A stretch of DNA of 6,478 nt from CAYOBW01 sp964402115 (GTDB taxonomy: Bacteria > Verrucomicrobiota > Kiritimatiellia > UBA8416 > CAYOBW01): positions 1 through 6,478 of the forward strand of contig CAYOBW010000366.1 in NCBI GenBank assembly GCA_964402115.1, in the 5' to 3' direction. This document shows positions 1-5,709 of this stretch, piece by piece. A program made the translations under genes and the position numbers. Position 1 is the stretch's first letter. The number at the start of each line of letters is the position of its first letter. Below the pieces are notes generated by a model that was given only the letters and a program-made list of their open reading frames with translations, was not told the DNA's origin and did no database searches.

Positions 1-189
1 GCCGACGACAAGCGGCGCCTGCTGAAACTCGAGGCCCGCCTCGCACGCGGCTCCGCGGAGCGTCGCCCTCCCGGTGCGCTTCCAGGCAGCCTGTATGACA
101 CCGCGAGAGAGCTTGACGGTAATCCCGTTTATGCGGATGCTTGCACCGCTTCGTTTGCGTGGGTGGAACAAGGAGGCGTATGGCAATGA
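1..189 (+). CDS. Possible C-terminal tail of an upstream gene (partial, unidentified)
   Basis: A reading frame is open from the left edge to a TGA at 187-189, about 62 residues, with no start in the window. Its first 20 or so codons mostly end in G or C and encode a charged, helix-like stretch (DDKRRLLKLEARLARG), which looks coding. The later part is less convincing. The other two forward frames close early, at about 25 and 114. The stop forms an ATGA overlap with the preferred ATG of the next gene at 186, a common arrangement for coupled translation. No family is recognisable. It could also be a chance open frame across an intergenic region. Confidence 0.35.
   Translation, partial: ADDKRRLLKLEARLARGSAERRPPGALPGSLYDTARELDGNPVYADACTASFAWVEQGGVWQ
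170..176 (+). promoter_or_regulatory. Strong Shine-Dalgarno that decides the beta-barrel gene start
   Basis: The motif AAGGAGG lies 3 nt before ATG 180 and 9 nt before ATG 186. The second spacing is normal for initiation and the first is too tight, so ATG 186 is preferred. An in-frame TTG at 141 lies upstream of this motif and has no comparable site. Confidence 0.7.
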
Positions 190-698
190 CGGCAAGATGT
201 TGGTTGTGGGTGTGCGGCTGCGTGCTGGCGGGCGGCGTCGCGCTGGCGCAGGGGCCGCACCATGTGGGCGGGGGCGTGCACGCGTGGACCACGGTGGACC
301 GGCTGGATGACGAGGACATCTCGGACAACGGTCTCTCGTATGTGGCGAGCTACCGCTACGATCCCGGCTCGCTGCTGTCCCTGGGCGCGGACCTCGAGTT
401 CTTCCCCGGGGACTTCGTGGGCTACGGCAGCCATGTCTACGCGCCGGAAGTCATGGCGCTCGTCGGGGCGGGGGTCTATGCCGGGCTCGGCGCTGGCTGG
501 TTCTACTACGATGGCGCGTTCGCCTCCGACCCTTTCTACTTCGTGCGCGCCGGCGTCGACCTCGAGGTGCTGCCAGGCTTGCACCTGGACTTGCACGGCA
601 ACTACCTGTTCACGCAGTTCGAGGATATCGGGGACATGCTGAAGAAGGTCGACACGGACACGGTAACCGTCGGCGCCGCGCTGCGGGTCGAGCTGTAG
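186..698 (+). CDS. Small secreted outer-membrane beta-barrel protein
   Basis: The 170-residue product begins with a Sec signal peptide: Arg4, a hydrophobic core to about residue 20, and likely cleavage after ALA at residue 21, before Gln22. The mature part of about 149 residues alternates polar and hydrophobic/aromatic positions in roughly eight segments separated by Gly, Pro and Asp turns, for example GLSYVASYRYDP, LLSLGADLEFFPG, GVYAGLGAGWFYYDG and DTVTVGAALRVEL. This fits an eight-stranded barrel of the OmpA-transmembrane/OmpW size class. The last residue is Leu rather than the Phe common in proteobacterial porins, which is tolerated elsewhere. The specific role (porin, adhesin or structural) cannot be read. 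ATG 186 is chosen for spacing from AAGGAGG; ATG 180 would add two residues. It converges on the nuclease gene with only 15 bp between stops. Confidence 0.75.
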   Translation: MTARCWLWVCGCVLAGGVALAQGPHHVGGGVHAWTTVDRLDDEDISDNGLSYVASYRYDPGSLLSLGADLEFFPGDFVGYGSHVYAPEVMALVGAGVYAGLGAGWFYYDGAFASDPFYFVRAGVDLEVLPGLHLDLHGNYLFTQFEDIGDMLKKVDTDTVTVGAALRVEL

Positions 699-713
699 CG
701 GGCGTTTCCGTGG

Positions 714-1391
714 TCAGCGTTTCCGCGCCGGCGTACGGCTGGCGGGGGCGAGGGGGCGCGCGGCCGGCTGCTGTGCCTTCTTCCAGATGCCGGCCTTCGC
801 GCGGCGGGCAGCCTGCTCGGCGGCATCCAGCCGGCGCCAGACCTCGCGGCGGTCGGTGCCGTCCGGCAAATTGATGCCGTAGCCGTAGGCCCGGGCCAGT
901 CCGCGCCGGACGAGCTCCTCCGCCAGGTCGAGCGGGCCGGCCCGTACGAAGCCGTAGTAGCGCGGGTCGTGGCTGCGCCCGAAGGCGTCATCGTAGCGGG
1001 TCTGGACCGAGAAGCCCGCCTGCAGGAACTGCCGCGTGAAGGCGGCGGCTTCGGCGCCGAACGCCAGGATCTCCCCAGTGGTGACGCCCCAGTACGCCGC
1101 CTGCGTCGCCACGCGCTCCGGCACAGCCTCGTCCCCCTCGGGACAGTCCACGTAGTAGAGCCGGAAGATGCGTTCCGTGCCGCCCGCCAGCTTGACGTGG
1201 AAACTGTCGCCGTCCTGGAACGCGCCCTCCACCAGGCGGCAGTTCGCGTACGTGCGCCAGCGGCCGGGCGTCGGGGCTTTGTCGCCCCCTGCCGCCGGCG
1301 CCTTGGCCGCCGCCAGGCCGCCGTTCCCCGCCAGCAGCAGGCACAGCCCCAGCGCCAGCCCCGGCCAGATCGTTCGCCTCGCTCGCGTCAT
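714..1391 (-). CDS. Secreted SNase-like thermonuclease family protein
   Basis: This 225-residue protein carries an N-terminal signal peptide (Arg-rich start, hydrophobic core at about 9-21, Ala-rich end near residue 29), then a staphylococcal nuclease domain at about 45-203. Known SNase active-site positions can be matched: Asp62 in DGDS (family D21), Arg77 in IFRLYYVDCPE (R35), Asp82 (D40), Glu85 (E43), and an Arg in FGRS, residue 139 (R87). Cys83 replaces the usual Thr41. A long insertion between Glu85 and the GAEAAAFTRQFL helix (about 86-110) is typical of a subfamily I associate with PVC bacteria. The C-terminal helix ending AKAGIW is standard, followed by a basic tail. Predicted role is Ca2+-dependent cleavage of DNA or RNA outside the cytoplasm. 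ATG at 1391 is preferred over an upstream in-frame start at 1460 because the signal peptide begins there and an AAGGGG motif lies 8 nt upstream. Confidence 0.88.
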   Translation of the reverse strand: MTRARRTIWPGLALGLCLLLAGNGGLAAAKAPAAGGDKAPTPGRWRTYANCRLVEGAFQDGDSFHVKLAGGTERIFRLYYVDCPEGDEAVPERVATQAAYWGVTTGEILAFGAEAAAFTRQFLQAGFSVQTRYDDAFGRSHDPRYYGFVRAGPLDLAEELVRRGLARAYGYGINLPDGTDRREVWRRLDAAEQAARRAKAGIWKKAQQPAARPLAPASRTPARKR

Positions 1392-1478
1392 ACCCACAGC
1401 CCCTTGCCACGTTCTACTCTGTACAAGCGTTGCGTCGGATAGTAGCGTATCTCTCCTCAATAGGGAGCGAAAACAATC
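1392..1478. promoter_or_regulatory. Divergent intergenic region between two nuclease genes
   Basis: These 87 bp separate the divergently transcribed SNase and EEP genes and must hold the promoter for the SNase gene and probably the one for the EEP gene. The stretch is visibly richer in A and T than its flanks. A short palindromic core TGTACA lies at 1420-1425. I do not see a convincing paired -35/-10 on either strand, so no exact promoter is called. An AGGGAG motif at 1462-1467, 11 nt before ATG 1479, is the likely ribosome binding site of the EEP gene. Confidence 0.45.
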
Positions 1479-2570
1479 ATGAGGTCCTGTTTGAACCTAC
1501 CGGCGATTCTACGTCAGGCCCTGGGCTTGCTCGGCCTGCTGCCCCTGCTCGCGTGCGCGGCGGCTGCCGCCACGAACGACGGCGCCACGCTGCCTCCGCG
1601 CCAGTCCAACGACGTTGTGCTCGTGCAGTGGAACGTCGAGAACCTTTTCGACGCGGCCGATGATCCCGCCCAGGCGGGCGATGACGAGTTCACGCCGTCC
1701 AGCTGGCGGTCATGGACCGAGGAGCGCTACCACCAGAAACTCGAACGCCTTGCCGAGATCCTGCACGCGCTGGGCGCCGACATCGTGTGCCTCGAGGAGG
1801 TCGAGAACCGCACCGTGCTCGAGGATCTCAACCGCAAGCTCCAGCAGCAGTACGGCCGCAACTACGCGCACATCGTGCACCGCGACGGGAAGGATCACCG
1901 GGGCATGGACATCGCGCTCCTGACCAACCTCGACGTGCGCGGCCAGCGCTGGATCGAGCCTGTCCCCGAGCAGCGCGAGGTCCTGATCGCCGACCTCGAA
2001 CGCGCCGGCCGGCCGCTGACCGTGTTCGTCAATCACTGGAAATCGCGCATCGAAGGGGACGACAAGACCACGCCCGTGCGCGAAATCGAGGCGAAAGCCG
2101 TGCGCGCGGCCGTGGACGAAATCCTGTCGCGGCAGAGCAATGCGGCCATCGTCGTGGCCGGCGATCTCAACTCCAATCCCGATGACGCCGTGGTGACCGG
2201 CACGGCCGGCCTGGTGCCCGAGCGCGCCCGCGTGCTCGACGCGGCGGGGGGGCGGCTGCTCTACAACCTGCACGGCGAGCTGCCCGTGGACCAGCGCGGC
2301 ACGCTCTACTACAACAAAGGCAAGAAGTGGGACGCGTTCGACAACATCTGCGTGAGCCGCTCGCTGCTGGGATCGGCGGCCGCGCCCGGTCCCTGGAGCG
2401 TCAAGCCCGGGACATACACCGTGGTGCGCCTGAAGCAGCTGTTGAACGAGGTCGGCCAGCCCAAGCCGTTTCGGCGCGTTTACGACCCGGTCACCAAGAA
2501 GCAGCCTTACTCCTACGGTTACTCGGACCACCTGCCGGTCATGGTCGTGCTCACGCCGGCGACGCCGTGA
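1479..2570 (+). CDS. Exported endonuclease/exonuclease/phosphatase (EEP) family protein
   Basis: The 363-residue protein has an export signal at residues 1-30. LLAC at 23-26 resembles a lipobox, so it is either a lipoprotein anchored at Cys26 or a Sec substrate cut in the following Ala run. The rest is one EEP (DNase I-like) domain with every core motif: QWNVENLF with Asn52, DIVCLEEVEN with metal-binding Glu107, RGMDIALL near 141-147, VNHWKS with His186, AGDLNSNP with Asp229 and Asn231, and YSDHLPV with Asp350 and His351. The DDEFTP...W...RY...KL block after the first motif is typical of a widespread bacterial subgroup of exported EEP nucleases. The likely reaction is metal-dependent phosphodiester hydrolysis, probably of DNA or RNA. 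A phosphatase role is possible because family members vary in substrate. It is divergent from the SNase-like nuclease, suggesting a shared task. Confidence 0.9.
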   Translation: MRSCLNLPAILRQALGLLGLLPLLACAAAAATNDGATLPPRQSNDVVLVQWNVENLFDAADDPAQAGDDEFTPSSWRSWTEERYHQKLERLAEILHALGADIVCLEEVENRTVLEDLNRKLQQQYGRNYAHIVHRDGKDHRGMDIALLTNLDVRGQRWIEPVPEQREVLIADLERAGRPLTVFVNHWKSRIEGDDKTTPVREIEAKAVRAAVDEILSRQSNAAIVVAGDLNSNPDDAVVTGTAGLVPERARVLDAAGGRLLYNLHGELPVDQRGTLYYNKGKKWDAFDNICVSRSLLGSAAAPGPWSVKPGTYTVVRLKQLLNEVGQPKPFRRVYDPVTKKQPYSYGYSDHLPVMVVLTPATP

Positions 2571-2573
2571 AGC

Positions 2574-2600
2574 GGTTTTCGGTCTAACTTGCTGAAAACC
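2574..2600 (+). terminator. Weak inverted repeat after the EEP gene
   Basis: Seven-base arms GGTTTTC (2574-2580) and GAAAACC (2594-2600) flank a 13-nt loop, starting 3 nt after the EEP stop. It could act as a transcript-end hairpin. The stem is short and partly A-T, the loop is long and no T-run follows, so an intrinsic terminator is only a tentative reading. Confidence 0.25.
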
Positions 2601-2601
2601 C

Positions 2602-2632
2602 ATTCTGGATGCTGACTACTGGATTCTGGATT
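2602..2632 (+). repeat. Short direct repeats (ATTCTGGAT / CTGGATT)
   Basis: The 9-mer ATTCTGGAT occurs at 2602-2610 and 2623-2631, and CTGGATT is repeated in tandem at 2619-2632. This AT-richer low-complexity stretch stands out from the GC-rich coding flanks. It looks like a fragment of an intergenic repeat rather than part of a gene. Confidence 0.6.
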
Positions 2633-2662
2633 CTCGGTGCTCAAGCGCACCCGACGACGATC

Positions 2663-2677
2663 CCCCGCGCGCCGGGG
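2663..2677 (+). promoter_or_regulatory. GC hairpin overlapping the PBP ribosome binding region
   Basis: CCCCG (2663-2667) and CGGGG (2673-2677) can form a 5-bp stem with a CGCGC loop. The 3' arm is the purine run GGGGA that lies 10 nt before ATG 2689 and could act as a Shine-Dalgarno. A second purine run, GAGGA at 2681-2685, lies just downstream and outside the stem but is only 3 nt from the ATG. Confidence 0.3.
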
Positions 2678-2688
2678 AACGAGGACGC

Positions 2689-4287
2689 ATGATCGATGGC
2701 GGGCAGGGTGGGGGGTGGACACAGGCGCTGCCGTGGCTGAACGGGGCCTTCCTCCTGCTCGCGCTCAATGCCCTGCGCCTGCTGCTGTGCGGCCCCCGGG
2801 CGGCGGCCCAGGCTTCGCCCGTGGGGCGTCGCGTCTGGATGGTGCTGCTCCTGGGCATCGTGCCCGCCTTCCTGGCCGTCTACGCCTACCAGGGCACCTG
2901 GCAACTGGGCGGCTTCGCCAAGCCGACCTTCCTGCGCTTCATGCGGGCCTACAACCGGCGGCCGCTCAACCCCGCCAAGCGGCTCGTGCGCGGCCGGATC
3001 CTCGACTGCAACAGCGTGGAGCTGGCGGTTAACGACACGCGGAACTCGCTGCGCCGCAGCTACCCGTTCGGCCCCGGCTTTGCGTTCCCCGTGGGCTATG
3101 CGGACCGTCGGTTCGGGCTGAACGGCGTGGAGGGCGCCGACGACGCGGCGCTCAGCGGCTTTGCGCTGCTCGGCAGCCAGGACCTGGGCCAGATGGGGCA
3201 GAACCTCATCACGCGCGAGGAGATCCGCGGCCTGGACCGCACGCTGACGCTGGACAGCCGGCTGCAGCAGGCCGCCATGGACCTCCTGCGCGGGCGCAGC
3301 GGCGCCGTGGTCATGCTGCGGCCCGAGGACGGGGCGATTCTGGCCCTCGCCAGCTCGCCCACCTACGATCCCAACGACCTTGCCGACGACCTCTTCACGG
3401 GGCGCGACAAGCGCGGCATCCTCTTCAACCGGGCCCTCCACGGGCTCTATCCGCCCGGCTCGACGTTCAAGATCGTGATGGCGGCCATGGCCGTCGAGCA
3501 GGGGCTGTCGGGGCTGCGTTTCAACTGCCCCGCCGAGGGCTTCATTCCCGCCCCGCACACGCGCGCCATCCGCGACCACGAGTACTACGCGGCCCAGCGC
3601 GATGGCCGGGCGTGGAGCGGCCACGGCGTCATCGGCCTGCGCGAGGCGTTCACGCACTCCTCGAACGTCTACTTCTCCCAGCTGGGCGTGCGGCTGGGCA
3701 GCGCGACGCTCAACGCCGCGGCGACGCAGTTCCGCGTGCGCGAGGCGCTGACGGTCTTCACGGGCTCCTCCGGCACGATGAGCGGCAAGGCGGGGCAGTT
3801 GCCCGTGGTCGGCGAGCGCCAGACCGGGAAGCTGGCCCAGCTGGCCATCGGGCAGGGCGAGCTGCTCGTCACGCCGCTGCACATGGCGCTTGTCGCCGCG
3901 ACCATCGGCAACGACGGCGAGGCCTGCGAACCGCGCCTCGACATCGCCCGGCCGGTCGTGCGCCGGCGGGCGTGCGCCGCCGCCACGGCGCGCCAGGTGC
4001 AGGCGCTGATGCGCGAAGTCGTGCGGGAGGGGACCGCGCGCGGCGCGGACGTGCCGGGGCTGAACGTGGCGGGTAAGACGGGCACGGCCCAGGCGCCCGG
4101 GGGCGACGACCACTCGTGGTTCGTCTGCTTCGCACCCTGCCCGCACCCGCGCGTGGCCATGGCCGTGCTCATCGAGCATGGCGGCTACGGCTCGCGCTCG
4201 GCGGTGCCCGTGGCGGCAGCCCTGCTCGCCCGCGCGCGCGAGCTGCAGCTGCTGGGCCTGCCGGAGGAGGAGGCTCACGATGGCTAA
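2689..4287 (+). CDS. Class B penicillin-binding protein (PbpA-like transpeptidase)
   Basis: This 532-residue D,D-transpeptidase should crosslink peptidoglycan outside the inner membrane. The catalytic triad motifs are intact: STFK at 258-261 (nucleophile Ser258, Lys261), SSN at 324-326, and KTG at 463-465 within AGKTGTAQ. The short pedestal (about 70-185) includes RGRILDCNSVELA and a YP...PVGY...GVEGADDAAL stretch. This resembles the compact N-terminal region of actinobacterial PbpA rather than the larger one of FtsI or MrdA. Two hydrophobic segments occur at about 14-34 and 50-67, with an Arg-rich loop (Arg37, Arg47, Arg48) between them. Most class B PBPs have one. No PASTA domains follow. 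ATG 2689 is the first start in frame with a purine run upstream; a GTG at 2821 would remove the first segment but has no good ribosome site. The 3' end overlaps the SEDS gene by 8 nt. Confidence 0.93.
   Translation: MIDGGQGGGWTQALPWLNGAFLLLALNALRLLLCGPRAAAQASPVGRRVWMVLLLGIVPAFLAVYAYQGTWQLGGFAKPTFLRFMRAYNRRPLNPAKRLVRGRILDCNSVELAVNDTRNSLRRSYPFGPGFAFPVGYADRRFGLNGVEGADDAALSGFALLGSQDLGQMGQNLITREEIRGLDRTLTLDSRLQQAAMDLLRGRSGAVVMLRPEDGAILALASSPTYDPNDLADDLFTGRDKRGILFNRALHGLYPPGSTFKIVMAAMAVEQGLSGLRFNCPAEGFIPAPHTRAIRDHEYYAAQRDGRAWSGHGVIGLREAFTHSSNVYFSQLGVRLGSATLNAAATQFRVREALTVFTGSSGTMSGKAGQLPVVGERQTGKLAQLAIGQGELLVTPLHMALVAATIGNDGEACEPRLDIARPVVRRRACAAATARQVQALMREVVREGTARGADVPGLNVAGKTGTAQAPGGDDHSWFVCFAPCPHPRVAMAVLIEHGGYGSRSAVPVAAALLARARELQLLGLPEEEAHDG
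4263..4273 (+). promoter_or_regulatory. Internal Shine-Dalgarno for the SEDS gene
   Basis: The purine run GGAGGAGGAGG sits inside the last codons of the PBP gene (encoding the Glu run near residue 526) and ends 6 nt before ATG 4280. It fixes the SEDS start and supports translational coupling of the pair. Confidence 0.8.
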
Positions 4288-5674
4288 GGCCCCCCCGAAA
4301 TCCGCCCCCCGCGCCGCTGCCGCGGCCGCTCCGGCGGGCCGGCACCTGCTCTGGATCGGGCTGGCGCTCGCCGCGGGCTACCTGGCTGTGCTGCTGGCCG
4401 ACCCCGCGCGCACCGCCCCCCCCGCGCCCCGCGAGTTCCTGCCGCTGGCCGCCTACCTGGGGCTGCTCGCGGCCGTCCATGTGTTCCTGCGCCTGATCGA
4501 CTTCCGCGGCGACGCCGCCCTGCTGGGCGCGGTGCTGTTCCTGGCCGGGTTCGGCGGCTTGATGCAATTCCGGCTGGGCGCGTTCGACGACGGTGCGACC
4601 TCCTCCTCCGTCATGCTGGCGCTGCCGCTGGGCCTCGGCACGCTGCTGGCCGCGCTGCTGCTCCTGCGGCAGGGACGCTTCCGTTTCCTCGAACGCCTGA
4701 CGCTGCCCGCCGCGGTCGCGGGCATCGCCCTGCTCATCGCCATCCTGCTCCTGGGCCACCGCTACCGCGGCATGGTGTTCCTGCCGGGGCAGATCAACCC
4801 GACCGACATCTCGCGCCTCTGCTTCGTGCTCTTCCTCGCCGGCTTCCTCACGCTGCACCGCGAGGAGCTGGAAACGGCGCCGTTCGGCATTCCGACGCCC
4901 CCGCTCACGACGCTGGTTCCGTTGGGCGTGTTCTGGCTGGTGCCGATGGCGCTGCTGCTCGTGCAGCGGGACCTCGGCATGATCATCCAGCTCAACCTCG
5001 TGCTGCTCGTCATGCTGTTCCTCTCGACCGGGCGGCTGGCGTACGTGCTCGGCGGGGTTGGCTTCGTGGCTGCCGTCGGCTACCTGATCGTCGCGCTCGG
5101 GCTGCACGGCGATCGCCGCATCGGGGTCTGGCTGCAGCCCTTTGCCGATCCCACGGGCGCCGGCTGGCAGATCCTGCAGGCGCTGTCGGCCCTTTGCACC
5201 GGCGGCCTGCTGGGCACGGGACTGGGCGCCGGCTCGCCCCAGTACATCCCCATCGCGAAGTCCGACTTCGTGTACGCCGTCATTGGCGAGGAGCTGGGCT
5301 ACGCCGGCTGCGGGCTCGTGCTGCTGTTCTTCCTGGTCGTTGTCTTCCGCGGCTACGCCGTCGCGCGGCGGCAGCGCGATTCCTTCGCGCAGCTGCTGGT
5401 GGCGGGGCTCGTGACGAGCCTCGCCGTGCAGGTGCTGATCAACATCGGAGGGGTGACGAAGGCGCTGCCGCTGACCGGCATCCCGCTCCCCTTCATCAGC
5501 CACGGCGGCAGCAATCTCGTGACCAGCTTCCTGACCATCGCCATCGTGCTCGCCGCGTCCGACGGCGGGAGCGGCGCCGCCCGCGGCGGACAGGCCAAGA
5601 GCGCCGGCGGAGCCCGGAGCGCGGGAGGCAAGGGTGCGGGCGGCGGAAAAGGGGCGGGTGGCAAGGGGCGGTGA
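4280..5674 (+). CDS. SEDS family peptidoglycan polymerase (FtsW/RodA/SpoVE)
   Basis: The 464-residue integral membrane protein should polymerise lipid II into glycan strands with the adjacent PBP. SEDS signatures are clear: GQINPTDISRL (170-180, in place of the usual QPSE-F-K motif), QRDLGMIIQ (229-237), and GWQILQALSALCTGGLLGTG (295-314). SDFVYAVIGEELG (328-340) carries Asp329 in the loop where SEDS proteins have their essential Asp. INIGGVTKALPLTGIPLPF (387-405) and SHGGSNL (407-413) complete the set. About 12 hydrophobic segments can be counted (near 23-41, 52-72, 79-98, 108-130, 140-160, 176-193, 207-228, 231-249, 251-275, 342-360, 370-392, 411-427), two more than the classic ten and as in actinobacterial RodA. 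The N-terminus is Ala/Pro-rich. The C-terminus (about 428-464) is a Gly/Ala/Lys/Arg low-complexity tail. Division versus elongation cannot be decided. Confidence 0.93.
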   Translation: MAKAPPKSAPRAAAAAAPAGRHLLWIGLALAAGYLAVLLADPARTAPPAPREFLPLAAYLGLLAAVHVFLRLIDFRGDAALLGAVLFLAGFGGLMQFRLGAFDDGATSSSVMLALPLGLGTLLAALLLLRQGRFRFLERLTLPAAVAGIALLIAILLLGHRYRGMVFLPGQINPTDISRLCFVLFLAGFLTLHREELETAPFGIPTPPLTTLVPLGVFWLVPMALLLVQRDLGMIIQLNLVLLVMLFLSTGRLAYVLGGVGFVAAVGYLIVALGLHGDRRIGVWLQPFADPTGAGWQILQALSALCTGGLLGTGLGAGSPQYIPIAKSDFVYAVIGEELGYAGCGLVLLFFLVVVFRGYAVARRQRDSFAQLLVAGLVTSLAVQVLINIGGVTKALPLTGIPLPFISHGGSNLVTSFLTIAIVLAASDGGSGAARGGQAKSAGGARSAGGKGAGGGKGAGGKGR

Positions 5675-5697
5675 ATCAGCGCGGGTACACGATTGAA

Positions 5698-5703
5698 GAG
5701 GGG
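5698..5703 (+). promoter_or_regulatory. Shine-Dalgarno of the CarboxypepD_reg-like lipoprotein gene
   Basis: GAGGGG ends 6 nt before ATG 5710. It separates this start from the much longer open frame that runs upstream in the shadow of the SEDS gene. Confidence 0.65.
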
Positions 5704-5709
5704 ACTACG

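Noticed and set aside
113..142. A TTGACG at 113-118 with a GATGCT 17 nt downstream as a sigma70-type promoter for the beta-barrel gene
   Set aside because: The -35 is good but the -10 matches only about half of the consensus, and promoter rules for this organism are unknown.
1710..2603. Minus-strand open frame opposite the EEP gene
   Set aside because: It is a shadow frame; the plus-strand product has a signal peptide and every EEP motif.
2641..4278. Long minus-strand open frame opposite the PBP gene
   Set aside because: Its text is Arg/Ala/Gln/His-rich without domains, as expected for the antisense of a GC-rich gene; the plus strand has all PBP motifs.
4169..5503. Long minus-strand open frame opposite the SEDS gene, rich in Gln, Glu and Arg
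   Set aside because: It mirrors hydrophobic Leu/Ala/Val codons of the real membrane protein; there is no start context or family signature.
5194..5709. Upstream extension of the 5710 reading frame into the SEDS gene
   Set aside because: The upstream part is Arg-rich shadow text; ATG 5710 has a well-spaced GAGGGG and begins a plausible export signal.
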